DNA of 26,404 bases from an uncultured Clostridia bacterium (GCA_946563605.1 CAMNVW010000005.1:1-26404), one strand, 5' to 3'; shown: positions 7,288 to 15,261, counted from the stretch's first letter. The notes: generated by a model not told the origin, from the sequence alone. A program made the numbers and translations.

Positions 7288-7971
7288 ATGGATATGGAAC
7301 AAAAGGAAAATCTAACGCAGCAGACCTCCGAACAGGTTTCCGAAGAACAGACTGCGGCAGAAACCGAAGCTTTTGTTGATGGAGAAACCTTTGGCAGCGA
7401 AGAAACCTCGGAAGAAAATGTTTCACGGGAAACAAATATCGACTTTCAGTTTTCTTTTGAACCCAAATATGAGGAAATTTTTGACGGGTTGGATGAAACC
7501 GATACAGCGGACGGAACCAATAAAAAGGCAAGAAAGCTGTTTGTGGCGCTGGCAGCGCTGATGTGTATTCAGCTGGTATATTTTGTATTTACAAGAAGCG
7601 GTATCGCATTGGTTTTCACAGCCGTTTTGGGCGCAATGGCGCTTGTACTCAAGAAAAGAACGCAAAAATGCAATACGGAAATCGCGAAGGCTTTCGCCAG
7701 CGAGGGCACCCAGATAGTTGCTTTGGGAGCACAGCATATCGTCCTCAATGAAAAGCAGGTTCCGTATGAGCAGGTCAAAGTGTTGTACGAATTAAAGCGT
7801 TGTTTTTCGATTATTTATCAGGAAAATCATGTTTATATCATCCCAAAAAGGGCGATGGATGATCAGCAGAAACAGGAATTTTCGGCAAGAATGCAGGAAA
7901 AAATCGGCGATGCTTATCAGAATAAGATGAAAAAGCCAGCGGCGCCTGCAAAGGATCATGCGAAAAAATAA
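7288..7971 (+). CDS. YcxB-like membrane protein with acidic N-terminal extension
   Basis: A 227-residue protein with a Glu/Thr-rich, probably disordered cytoplasmic N-terminus (1-75), two membrane helices (about 83-101 and 105-121) and a C-terminal domain (about 130-210) with the same layout as the previous gene: a strand-rich segment, YQENHVYIIPKRAM, then an amphipathic helix. The last 15 residues are Lys/Ala/Pro rich. ATG at 7288 has AAAAGGAG 5-6 bases upstream. It lies 42 bases after its neighbour and 33 before gyrA, so it belongs to the gyrase operon. Membership of the YcxB-like family is an inference from topology and the IIPKRAM motif; function is unknown. Confidence 0.7.
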   Translation: MDMEQKENLTQQTSEQVSEEQTAAETEAFVDGETFGSEETSEENVSRETNIDFQFSFEPKYEEIFDGLDETDTADGTNKKARKLFVALAALMCIQLVYFVFTRSGIALVFTAVLGAMALVLKKRTQKCNTEIAKAFASEGTQIVALGAQHIVLNEKQVPYEQVKVLYELKRCFSIIYQENHVYIIPKRAMDDQQKQEFSARMQEKIGDAYQNKMKKPAAPAKDHAKK

Positions 7972-8004
7972 AGGTCGCTTTCAGATAGAAAGGAATGAGA
8001 CGAG

Positions 8005-10599
8005 ATGAGTACATCGGGTGAAAACCTGATTTTAGTGGATATTGAGAAGGAAATGAAGGAATCTTACCTTGCCTACTCGATGTCTGTTATCGCAAGCCGA
8101 GCGCTGCCGGATGTCCGCGACGGACTCAAGCCGGTACATAGACGAATCCTGTATACGATGTATGGAAATGGTCTGTATCCAGATAGACCGTTCCGTAAGT
8201 GTGCAGATACGGTCGGAAGCGTGTTGGGTCAGTACCATCCGCACGGAGATGCTTCAGTTTATGATGCGCTGGTTCGTATGGCGCAGGATTTTTCGCTGCG
8301 TTATCCGCTGGTGCATGGACATGGTAACTTTGGTTCTGTCGATGGAGACCCACCGGCGGCTTACCGATACACCGAGTCCAAGATGAGCAAGATTTCCATG
8401 CGGATGCTCACCGATATTGATAAGGAAACGGTTGATTTCCAGTCAAACTACGACGATCGTCTGCAAGAACCGGTCGTTCTCCCAAGCCGATTCCCCAATC
8501 TGTTAGTCAATGGTTGTACCGGTATTGCGGTCGGTATGGCGACCAATATTCCTCCGCATAATCTGAGTGAGGTCATCGATGGCGTATGCTGTCTCATTGA
8601 CCACCCACAGGCAAGCCTTGACGAGCTGATGCAGCACATCAAGGGACCGGACTTCCCTACCGGCGGCATCATTATGGGACGCTCCGGCATCCGCGCGGCT
8701 TATGCAACCGGACGCGGCAAGATCACCCTGCGTGCAAAAACACATATCGAAGAATTTAAAAACGGACGCCAGAGAATCATTGTTACGGAAATCCCTTATA
8801 TGGTCAATAAGGCAAGGCTGATCGAGCGGATGGCAGAGCTGGTCAAAGAGAAGAAAGTCGACCAGATCAGCACGATCCGCGATGAATCCAGCCGTAAGGG
8901 TATGAAGATCGTCATTGAGTTAAAGCGTGACGCAAATGCGCAGATTGTTTTGAATCAGCTGTTTTCGTATACACAGCTGCAGGATACGGTCGGCGTCATC
9001 ATGCTTGCGCTTGTCAATAACGAGCCAAAGACGCTGACGCTGCATCAGATGCTTCAGGAATATATTAAGTTTCAGGAAGAAGTCATTAGACGCAGAACCA
9101 TCTTCGATCTCAAAAAAGCGAAAGAACGCGCCCATATTTTGGAGGGCTTGCTCACTGCGTTGGATTATATTGACGAGGTCATCTCGATTATCCGTTCCCA
9201 CTACACCACCCAGGAAGGTAAAGCAGCGTTAATGGAACGCTTTGGCTTGGATGATGTGCAGGCACAGGCGATCGTGCAGATGCAGCTTGGCAGATTGGCA
9301 GGCTTGGAACGGGAAAAGCTTCAGAACGAAACGGATGAACTGCACGCGAAGATTGCGGAGTACAATGCGATTTTGGCGGATGAAAAGAAGATCCTTGCAA
9401 TCGTGAAGACAGAGCTTTTGGAGATTAAAGAAAAATACGGCGATCCGCGCCGCACCGAGCTTGCAACTGTTGAAGGCGAAGTGGATATTGAGGATTTGAT
9501 TCCGCAGGAATCCTGCGTTGTTACCCTTACCCGCTTTGGCTACCTCAAACGTCAGCCTCTGGATGTTTATAAAACACAGCGCCGCGGAGGACGCGGTATC
9601 AGCGGCATGAGCCGCCGCGATGAAGATTTCGTCAGCGATATTTACACCTGTTCCACCCATGATTATCTGATGTTCTTCACCAATAAGGGCAAGGTTTACC
9701 GCATCAAGGGCTATGAGATTCCAGAAGGCTCCAGAACCTCCCGGGGAACCAATGTGGTCAATATCCTGCCGCTGGAACAGGGCGAAAAAATCACCTGCGT
9801 GATTAAGACCTCCGATATTGCGGCGGAGAATAAATATTACGTTATGGTGACACGCAACGGTATCATCAAACGAACCGAGTATAACGCTTATGTCAACGTC
9901 CGCAAGAGCGGCTTAATTGCCATCAATCTTGATGAAGGCGACGAGCTTGCATGGGTCAAGATTACAAACGGAAACGACCAGATTATTCTGGCAACCAAAG
10001 ACGGCATGAGCATCCGCTTTAAGGAAGAAGATGCCCGCTCGATGGGAAGAACAGCGCGCGGTGTGAAAGCGATTGCGCTTGATGAAGGCGACGAAGTCGT
10101 CGGCATGGTGGTAGCGCAGGAGGATAAGGATGTCCTCACCGTTTCCAAGTCCGGTTTGGGCAGACGCACCGATGTTTCGGAGTACCGTTTGCAGACCCGA
10201 GGCGGAAAAGGCTTGAGAAACTACTACTGCGATAAGAATGGACCGGTAGCTGGTTTTGATAACGTCGATGATACAAACGATATTATGCTGATTACCGACA
10301 GCGGCGTGATTATCCGTATTCCAGCGGATCAGATTTCCAAACAGTCGCGCTATGCAGGTGGTGTTAAGGTAATGCGCGTCGATGACCAGACCAGCATTAT
10401 CGGCATTTCCGCAGTCGAAAAAGAAGAGGAATCCGAGGAGATGGAAAATCCGCAGGAAGATGCCGAAAATATCGGCATGGAAACCATAGAGACCGTACAG
10501 GCTGTTGAGGAGACTTTCCCGCAGCCGGATGCAGAGAAGGAACAAGAACAGCTTACCAAGCTGATTGAACGTGCAATGGAGGACTCCTCCGAAGAATAA
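8005..10599 (+). CDS. gyrA: DNA gyrase subunit A
   Basis: The breakage-reunion subunit of gyrase. The catalytic Tyr is residue 122 (PPAAYRYTE), numbering identical to E. coli. The GyrA box QRRGGRG is at 525-531, followed by the beta-pinwheel DNA-wrapping domain and an acidic tail (about 800-864) rich in Glu. The quinolone-determining stretch reads HPHGDASVYDAL, so the position of E. coli Ser83 is Ala, with Ser84 and Asp87. At 864 residues it is of normal length. ATG at 8005 is preceded by AAAGGA about 10 bases upstream. It ends the gyrB operon; a perfect 17-bp terminator overlaps its stop codon region. Confidence 0.97.
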   Translation: MSTSGENLILVDIEKEMKESYLAYSMSVIASRALPDVRDGLKPVHRRILYTMYGNGLYPDRPFRKCADTVGSVLGQYHPHGDASVYDALVRMAQDFSLRYPLVHGHGNFGSVDGDPPAAYRYTESKMSKISMRMLTDIDKETVDFQSNYDDRLQEPVVLPSRFPNLLVNGCTGIAVGMATNIPPHNLSEVIDGVCCLIDHPQASLDELMQHIKGPDFPTGGIIMGRSGIRAAYATGRGKITLRAKTHIEEFKNGRQRIIVTEIPYMVNKARLIERMAELVKEKKVDQISTIRDESSRKGMKIVIELKRDANAQIVLNQLFSYTQLQDTVGVIMLALVNNEPKTLTLHQMLQEYIKFQEEVIRRRTIFDLKKAKERAHILEGLLTALDYIDEVISIIRSHYTTQEGKAALMERFGLDDVQAQAIVQMQLGRLAGLEREKLQNETDELHAKIAEYNAILADEKKILAIVKTELLEIKEKYGDPRRTELATVEGEVDIEDLIPQESCVVTLTRFGYLKRQPLDVYKTQRRGGRGISGMSRRDEDFVSDIYTCSTHDYLMFFTNKGKVYRIKGYEIPEGSRTSRGTNVVNILPLEQGEKITCVIKTSDIAAENKYYVMVTRNGIIKRTEYNAYVNVRKSGLIAINLDEGDELAWVKITNGNDQIILATKDGMSIRFKEEDARSMGRTARGVKAIALDEGDEVVGMVVAQEDKDVLTVSKSGLGRRTDVSEYRLQTRGGKGLRNYYCDKNGPVAGFDNVDDTNDIMLITDSGVIIRIPADQISKQSRYAGGVKVMRVDDQTSIIGISAVEKEEESEEMENPQEDAENIGMETIETVQAVEETFPQPDAEKEQEQLTKLIERAMEDSSEE

Positions 10600-10639
10600 A
10601 AAAAGGAAGGATAAGGGATGACCTTATCCTTCCTTTTTT
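10600..10639. terminator. gyrA terminator
   Basis: A perfect 17-bp stem (10600-10616 with 10622-10638, AAGGAAGGATAAGG over CCTTATCCTTCCTT) with a 5-base loop and T-run starts right after the gyrA stop codon. Confidence 0.95.
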
Positions 10640-10654
10640 AGGTTGTTATAAAGT

Positions 10655-10790
10655 TTTACTCAATTTTTTTCAAAAGAATTGTTGGTTTTGGACGTTGTCC
10701 AAAACCTGCCAAAGGGTAAAGCCCTTGGTCGCTCGTCGCAACGAGCGAAACATCCCCAAAACAATAATATAAAAATAAAAACGATAGAGG
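10655..10790 (-). repeat. Hairpin-string intergenic repeat, inverted copy R4a
   Basis: Hairpins on this stretch are GTTTTGGAC-GTT-GTCCAAAAC (10690-10710), CCAAAGGG/CCCTTGG (10713-10729) and CGCTCGT/ACGAGCG (10730-10747). On the minus strand the order (CGCTCGT hairpin, CCAAGGG hairpin, a terminal TTTTGAAAAAAATT hairpin and AAAACTTT tail) parallels copy R3. It faces away from copy R4b, so the two lie head to head with their tails at the gyrA terminator and at the end of the DUF1275 gene. Confidence 0.7.
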
Positions 10791-10794
10791 TAGG

Positions 10795-11030
10795 ATGCAG
10801 TTTCGATGCTGTGGTACGGAAGTACCATTTCACGAAGTGAAACCCCATTTATGTTTTGCTATCGCAAAACCGCACTGCCGTGCGACTACATCGAAACCGC
10901 TTTGTGCCTCGCACGTTTTTCTTTTTATATTATTTTATTGTTGGGACGTTGTCCCAAACCCAACCAAAGGCGCTGCCTTTGGAATCCGCGAGCTTTTTGA
11001 AAAAAGCTCGACCAAAAACTTTTATTCTTT
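10795..11030 (+). repeat. Hairpin-string intergenic repeat, copy R4b
   Basis: Consecutive stem-loops are TGGTAC/GTACCA (10812-10827), TTTCAC-GAA-GTGAAA (10830-10844), GTTTTGC/GCAAAAC (10854-10871), CGCAC/GTGCG (10872-10885), GTGC/GCAC (10904-10914), TTGGGAC-GTT-GTCCCAA (10941-10957), CCAAAGGC/GCCTTTGG (10964-10982) and GAGCTTTTT/AAAAAGCTC (10989-11008). It closes with CCAAAAACTTTT, 15 bases before the stop of the convergent downstream gene. Open frames of 60-130 codons crossing it are artefacts of the repeat. Confidence 0.8.
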
Positions 11031-11043
11031 TACCAGCACCCAG

Positions 11044-11757
11044 TTAATGCCCCCGCGGAAGAATGTTCAGCTTCTCGCGCTCGTCGGTCAGGTCGGCGTG
11101 CAGAAGGCTTGCAAAAAGCAGCCCCATCGGAATCATCATCGCCCAGATGGAGCGACCGCCGAAGGCTTTGCATAAAAAGACGCAGAGAATGCCGCCGAGC
11201 ACAAACATTGCAAGCATTTTGAGATGGTGCAAAAGACGGGTCAAATAAGAAACTTCTTTGTACTGCAGGAATTTGTATAGATGGATGCCGACCTGCCGGA
11301 TGTGATTGGTGCAGAAGGTGGTTGCCATCGGGATGCCCTGCGACTGCCGGAAGGTGTTGTACTGCATCGAACAGATAAAATTGACCGCCACCTGGGATAT
11401 TTGATAGGGAGCAGAGTCGGGTATGAACCCTAAAGCAAAGATAAAGAAAATCTCAATGGCGATCAGCAGCGTTTCCCAGCGCAGAAAGCGGAGTTTGGTC
11501 AGCTTTGCCGCCGCAGCGTCCGAAACAAACGCGCCTGCCATATAAGCGGTCATAGGAATCAAATAGTAGGCAGCTTTCTTCCAGTGAAAGCTGCCTAGCT
11601 CAATCGCAAATAAAACAAAGTTGGCGGTCTGTGCGTTGCAGAAAACGCCGCCGCGCAGCAGATAGGTGTAGACCCCGTAAAAGCCGCTGACAAAGATCAA
11701 CAGCGAAAAGACCCAGTGCCGCTCGCATCTCAGGTATTCGTTTTTCTGTGGAACCAT
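11044..11757 (-). CDS. YoaK/DUF1275 family membrane protein
   Basis: A 237-residue integral membrane protein with about six hydrophobic helices. The order of conserved elements (FVSGFYGVYTYLLRGGVFCNAQTANFV near residues 22-48, a second GAFVSDA helix, then the QYNTFRQSQGIPMATTFCTNHIR stretch) fits the DUF1275/YoaK family, proteins of unknown function sometimes described as possible transporters. The ATG at 11757 is chosen because AAAAGGAG lies about 7 bases upstream; an in-frame ATG 13 codons earlier lacks a site and would put this one inside the gene. It is transcribed divergently from the dehydrogenase at 11952 and convergently toward gyrA, with the hairpin repeat between. Confidence 0.85.
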   Translation of the reverse strand: MVPQKNEYLRCERHWVFSLLIFVSGFYGVYTYLLRGGVFCNAQTANFVLFAIELGSFHWKKAAYYLIPMTAYMAGAFVSDAAAAKLTKLRFLRWETLLIAIEIFFIFALGFIPDSAPYQISQVAVNFICSMQYNTFRQSQGIPMATTFCTNHIRQVGIHLYKFLQYKEVSYLTRLLHHLKMLAMFVLGGILCVFLCKAFGGRSIWAMMIPMGLLFASLLHADLTDEREKLNILPRGH

Positions 11758-11794
11758 TGCAGTCACTCCTTTTTGTTGCCGTCCGTTTTTCTCC

Positions 11795-11885
11795 ATTATA
11801 CTCCCTCAGTGCTGTTTTTGAAATATCTCAAGACAAAAAGGATACTTTCGGAGGAAGGAACTTTGCCCCTGTCCTCCCTTTTTGT
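11795..11885. promoter_or_regulatory. Divergent promoter region with terminator-like hairpin
   Basis: The minus strand has a perfect TATAAT (11800 down to 11795) ahead of the DUF1275 gene, with no good -35. On the plus strand TTGAAA (11818-11823), a 17-base spacer and GATACT (11841-11846) is a possible promoter for the dehydrogenase. An interrupted hairpin (ACAAAAAG at 11833-11840 with CTTTTTGT at 11878-11885; GGAGGA at 11850 with TCCTCC at 11872) overlaps it and ends in T residues; it may be an isolated terminator or attenuator. Confidence 0.4.
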
Positions 11886-11951
11886 TTGCATAGAAATGCC
11901 GGAAAAATCCCATCATAGTTTTATCGCAAGACAGAAAGGAAGAAGTATTAC

Positions 11952-12752
11952 ATGAAACTTTGTGAAAATAAGATTGCACTGGTTACCTCTGCGACCAGAG
12001 GGATCGGTCTGGCGTGTGCAAAGAAGCTGGCGGAAAACGGTGCAAAGGTTTATTTAGCGGTCAGACGGATGGACGCAGGACAAAAGGTGGCAAATGAAAT
12101 CATTGCACAGGGAGGCAAGGCGGGCGTCGTCTATTTTGACGCAAATCAGGAGGAAACCTTCTCTTCTATGGTGGATGAGGTGACAGCAAAGGAAGGCAGA
12201 CTCGACATTCTGGTCAATAACTATGGTTCAACAGACGTGAAGGTAGATTTTGACCTGTTAAACGGCGATACAGACAGATTTTTTGAGATTGTCGAAAACA
12301 ACCTCAAAAGCGTTTATATCCCCTGTAAGCAGGCGCTCAGATCCATGGTCAAAACCGGCGGCGGCAGTATCGTCAATATCTCCTCGGTAGGCGGAAAATT
12401 CCCCGACCTTTCCAGAATGGCTTACAGCGTCGCAAAGTCCGCCATCAACTATCTGACCCAGAATATCGCTGTCCAGTATGCAAGACAGGGTGTGCGCTGT
12501 AACGCGGTCCTGCCAGGATTTATCGCAACCGATGCAGCCATGCAGAATATGTCCGAGGAATTTCTGAGTATGTTCCTCAAAAATGTTCCGCTCAACCGCG
12601 CCGGCTTGCCGGAGGATATTGCAAACGCGGTTTTGTTTTTCGCAAGCGATCTGTCATCGTTTGTGACAGGCGAAACCATGCCGGTTGCCGGTGGTTTTGG
12701 TCTGCCCTCTCCAATGTACGCAATGTATCAGGAGATGAAAAGCAGAGGTTAA
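11952..12752 (+). CDS. Short-chain dehydrogenase, candidate 7-alpha-hydroxysteroid dehydrogenase
   Basis: A 266-residue classical SDR. The nucleotide-binding motif is TSATRGIG (residues 12-19) rather than TGxxxGIG, and the motif after it is NNYG (89-92) rather than NNAG. The catalytic set is Asn117, Ser145, Tyr158 and Lys162. Arg38/Arg39 after the second strand suggest NADP(H). From memory, TS-x-TRGIG and NNYG with NLTQNIALQYA-like and CNAVLPG stretches are shared with clostridial bile-acid 7-alpha-hydroxysteroid dehydrogenases, so oxidation of the 7-alpha-hydroxyl of bile acids is a fair hypothesis; other SDR substrates cannot be excluded. ATG at 11952 has AAAGGAAG upstream. It is a single-gene unit, closed by the terminator at 12767-12796. 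Confidence 0.85.
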   Translation: MKLCENKIALVTSATRGIGLACAKKLAENGAKVYLAVRRMDAGQKVANEIIAQGGKAGVVYFDANQEETFSSMVDEVTAKEGRLDILVNNYGSTDVKVDFDLLNGDTDRFFEIVENNLKSVYIPCKQALRSMVKTGGGSIVNISSVGGKFPDLSRMAYSVAKSAINYLTQNIAVQYARQGVRCNAVLPGFIATDAAMQNMSEEFLSMFLKNVPLNRAGLPEDIANAVLFFASDLSSFVTGETMPVAGGFGLPSPMYAMYQEMKSRG

Positions 12753-12766
12753 TATTTAAAAACCTA

Positions 12767-12796
12767 AAAGAGGGACGCCAAACGGCGTCCCTCTTT
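12767..12796. terminator. Bidirectional terminator between dehydrogenase and GNAT operon
   Basis: AAAGAGGGACGCC (12767-12779) pairs with GGCGTCCCTCTTT (12784-12796) around AAAC. It serves the dehydrogenase on the plus strand and the murD-GNAT-GNAT operon ending at 12803 on the minus strand. Confidence 0.9.
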
Positions 12797-12802
12797 GTTC
12801 TT

Positions 12803-13315
12803 TTATTTTGCGGACAGTGTCTTGAGGTACAAGACCTCATTTGCCCCAAAAGAATTTTGGGATTGCTCGGTTAAAATAAACCCGTGTTTTTCATAAAATC
12901 TTCGTGCGCGTTGGTTTTGCTCAAAGACCCACAAGGCGACCTTGTCATATCCGGCGGATTGGATGTCAGATAAAACCTGTTCCATCATGAGCGAGCCATA
13001 ACCGTTTCCCCAGTTCTCCTTAAAGCTGTGGATGCAGACAAGTTCAGCCAGCCGGCTGAAACCATTTTCTTTTCTGAAAGCGCTCCAAAAAGCCATACAA
13101 TGAGGGTTTGCGTTAATCGACAAAAGGAATCCATGGTAGCGGCTGTCGTTTAGCACACGCCGGTACATCTGCTCGGTTTGCGGAAGGTCAAGGTGTTTTT
13201 CCAGCACCTGAGCAGGAAGGATGCTGCAAAAAGCATCCCTCCAAGAGGCGGTCTGGATTTTTGCAAGGATGGTTTCATCGCCGGAAACCGTCCTGCGGAT
13301 TTCAACTTCATTCAT
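12803..13315 (-). CDS. GNAT family N-acetyltransferase
   Basis: A 170-residue single-domain GNAT. The acetyl-CoA binding motif A is visible as ELVCIHSFKENWGNGYGSLM (about 89-108), with W-G-N-G-Y-G as the pyrophosphate loop, and motif B as ALWVFEQNQRARRFYEKHGF (about 128-147). The substrate is not predictable. ATG at 13315 is preceded by AAAGGAAG. It is the last gene of the murD-GNAT-GNAT operon on the minus strand, 33 bases after the previous gene. Confidence 0.88.
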   Translation of the reverse strand: MNEVEIRRTVSGDETILAKIQTASWRDAFCSILPAQVLEKHLDLPQTEQMYRRVLNDSRYHGFLLSINANPHCMAFWSAFRKENGFSRLAELVCIHSFKENWGNGYGSLMMEQVLSDIQSAGYDKVALWVFEQNQRARRFYEKHGFILTEQSQNSFGANEVLYLKTLSAK

Positions 13316-13348
13316 AACGTTTCTTCCTTTGCTTTTCTGTTGAATTGG

Positions 13349-13840
13349 TCAAAGCGAACGGTTCTGCAATGACCGCTCAAGATAACAGGATTCGCGTCCA
13401 TCCTCGGTGAAGCGTTCGTGTATAGCAAAGCCATTTTTCTCCAGAACACGGATAGAAGCGGCGTTGTCGGCAAAGGTGAAAGCCCCCATGCTTGTGAGCG
13501 GATATTTTGCCCTTATCTCATCCAGAAAGAGGGAAATTGCCAAAGATGCTGCTCCCCTGCCCCAGCAGTCTTTTTCAAAAATGCAGTAGCTGAGCATGGC
13601 ATTAGGAGTTTCTTTAGGGTCAATGCAGTAACACCAAATATCCCCGATGTAGCGGTCGCCCATGTAGATGGTTCTTCCATAGCTTTTGGTGTCGGGAAGC
13701 CTTGTCTGCGCAAAGTTTTCAAGCGCCTGCTCAAGACTGGCAACACTTCTTGGTAGCATCCGGTCGATTTGTTCATCCTGCGTCCGCTCAAAATAGATGC
13801 GGACGTGCTCGGCGGTGCGTTCTCGCAGTTCGAGCTTCAT
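13349..13840 (-). CDS. GNAT family N-acetyltransferase (RimJ/RimL-like)
   Basis: A 163-residue acetyltransferase. The order of motifs (YGRTIYMGDRYIGDIWCYCID, then AMLSYCIFEKDCWGRGAASLAISLFLDEI near 85-112, then ADNAASIRVLEKNGF near 124-138) is that of RimJ/RimL-type GNATs, which often act on N-terminal or small-molecule amines. ATG at 13840 has a strong GGAGGAGGG site upstream. It lies 30 bases downstream of murD in the same transcript, and its neighbour is an unrelated-looking GNAT. Substrate unknown. Confidence 0.87.
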   Translation of the reverse strand: MKLELRERTAEHVRIYFERTQDEQIDRMLPRSVASLEQALENFAQTRLPDTKSYGRTIYMGDRYIGDIWCYCIDPKETPNAMLSYCIFEKDCWGRGAASLAISLFLDEIRAKYPLTSMGAFTFADNAASIRVLEKNGFAIHERFTEDGRESCYLERSLQNRSL

Positions 13841-13869
13841 GCGTTTCCCTCCTCCGCAATCGCTGGCAA

Positions 13870-15261
13870 TTATAATGCGTTTACCAGCTCTTTAAAGTGT
13901 CTGCCTCTTGCCTCAAAGTCAGGATAGAGGTCAAAGCTGGCGCACGCAGGCGAAAGTGAAACGATGTCCCCTTCCCCTGCCGATTTTTTGGCAAGCTGTA
14001 CAGCCTCCTGCATGGAGGAAGCGTGCAGGATGGTCAGTTCCTGTGGGTCATAGCCTTCGCAGCTTGTGACTGCCGCCTCAATTTTCGGAGCAGTAACGCC
14101 CATCAGAATCAGCACCTTTACCTTTTCAATGATTTTCGGTGCCAAAGGTTCGAACGGAATCTTTTTGTCATAACCGCCGGCAATCAGGATCAGCTTCTGG
14201 TGGAAGGAGTTGAGTCCGGCGATGGTGCGTGTCGGGCTGGACGCGATGGAATCGTTGTACCATTTGACGCCGTCAAGCTCCCGAATAAACTCGATGCGGT
14301 GCTCTACACCCGGGAAGTTTTTGGCAATTGATACGATGTTTTCTTTGGATACTTCGCCCCAGACCGCACTGATGGCGGCAAGATAATTTTCGACGTTGTG
14401 GATGCCCGGAATTCTGATCTCATCCATGTGCAGTACCGGCGTTGTACCGCGGCGGTCTGCCATGTATAAAACACCGTCCTCGCCGAGGAAAGAGCCGAGC
14501 TTTGGCTGGCTCTTGCGGGAGAATTGCAGCGCCTCTCCCCTGATTTGCGGTAGGAAGGAAGCCGTAATTTCGTTGTCCGCGTTGATGACGGTGCGGCTGA
14601 GTCCGCCCTGATGCAGATAGATGTTGCGTTTTGCGTCGATGTACTCGTCCATGTCCTTGTGGACGTCCAGATGGTTTGGCGCAACGTTGGTGATGACCGC
14701 AACATCCGGGGATTTTCTCATTGAGATGAGCTGGAAACTGGACAGCTCAACAACAGCGCGGTCGTCGGGACCGATTTGTTCAATGCGCGGCAGAAGCGGA
14801 AAACCGATGTTGCCGCCGAGGAATACCTGAAAGCCCTGCGCCTTTAAAAATTCCGCAATGACGCTGGTGGTGGTCGTCTTGCCGTCCGAGCCGGTCACTG
14901 CATAGATTTTGCAGGGACAAAGATCGAAGAACAGCTCCATCTCACTGGTGACGGCACAGCCGCTTTCCCTTGCCTGCTGCAAAGCCGGTGTCAGGTAGTT
15001 CATGCCTGGGGTGCGCAGGATCATATCTTCCTCGCAAAGTCCCTCCAGGTAGTGTTCGCCTAACGTCAATTTGATTCCGAGAGCTTCTAATTTGTCGGCT
15101 TCTTCCCCGATTTGTTCGCGGGTGCGTTTGTCGCGCAGGGTGACAATGGCGCCTTTGGAAGCAAACATCGGCAGCAGCTCGCGGTGGCTGCGACCCAAGC
15201 CGATAAAGGATACTTTTTTATGGTTTAGGCTCTTGTAAAAAGAGTTCAGTCTGTCGTTCAT
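13870..15261 (-). CDS. murD: UDP-N-acetylmuramoyl-L-alanine--D-glutamate ligase
   Basis: A cytoplasmic Mur ligase that adds D-glutamate to UDP-MurNAc-L-Ala using ATP in peptidoglycan precursor synthesis. Domain 1 begins with SFIGLGRSHREL (about 18-29). The ATP loop GSDGKTTT is at 124-131, the NVAPNHLDVHKDMDEYIDAKRNIY block follows (the lysine that is carbamylated in the family lies nearby), and the C-terminal domain has HRIEFIRELDGVKWYNDSIASSPTRTIAGL. At 463 residues it is typical. ATG at 15261 has GGGAG upstream. It is apart from the usual division and cell wall cluster and is followed by two GNAT genes in one operon. Its promoter is at 15314-15342. Confidence 0.95.
   Translation of the reverse strand: MNDRLNSFYKSLNHKKVSFIGLGRSHRELLPMFASKGAIVTLRDKRTREQIGEEADKLEALGIKLTLGEHYLEGLCEEDMILRTPGMNYLTPALQQARESGCAVTSEMELFFDLCPCKIYAVTGSDGKTTTTSVIAEFLKAQGFQVFLGGNIGFPLLPRIEQIGPDDRAVVELSSFQLISMRKSPDVAVITNVAPNHLDVHKDMDEYIDAKRNIYLHQGGLSRTVINADNEITASFLPQIRGEALQFSRKSQPKLGSFLGEDGVLYMADRRGTTPVLHMDEIRIPGIHNVENYLAAISAVWGEVSKENIVSIAKNFPGVEHRIEFIRELDGVKWYNDSIASSPTRTIAGLNSFHQKLILIAGGYDKKIPFEPLAPKIIEKVKVLILMGVTAPKIEAAVTSCEGYDPQELTILHASSMQEAVQLAKKSAGEGDIVSLSPACASFDLYPDFEARGRHFKELVNAL

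Noticed and set aside
10655..11030. Insertion sequence remnant
   Set aside because: No transposase fragment, no terminal inverted repeat with target duplication; the inverted arrangement is explained by two copies of the hairpin repeat.
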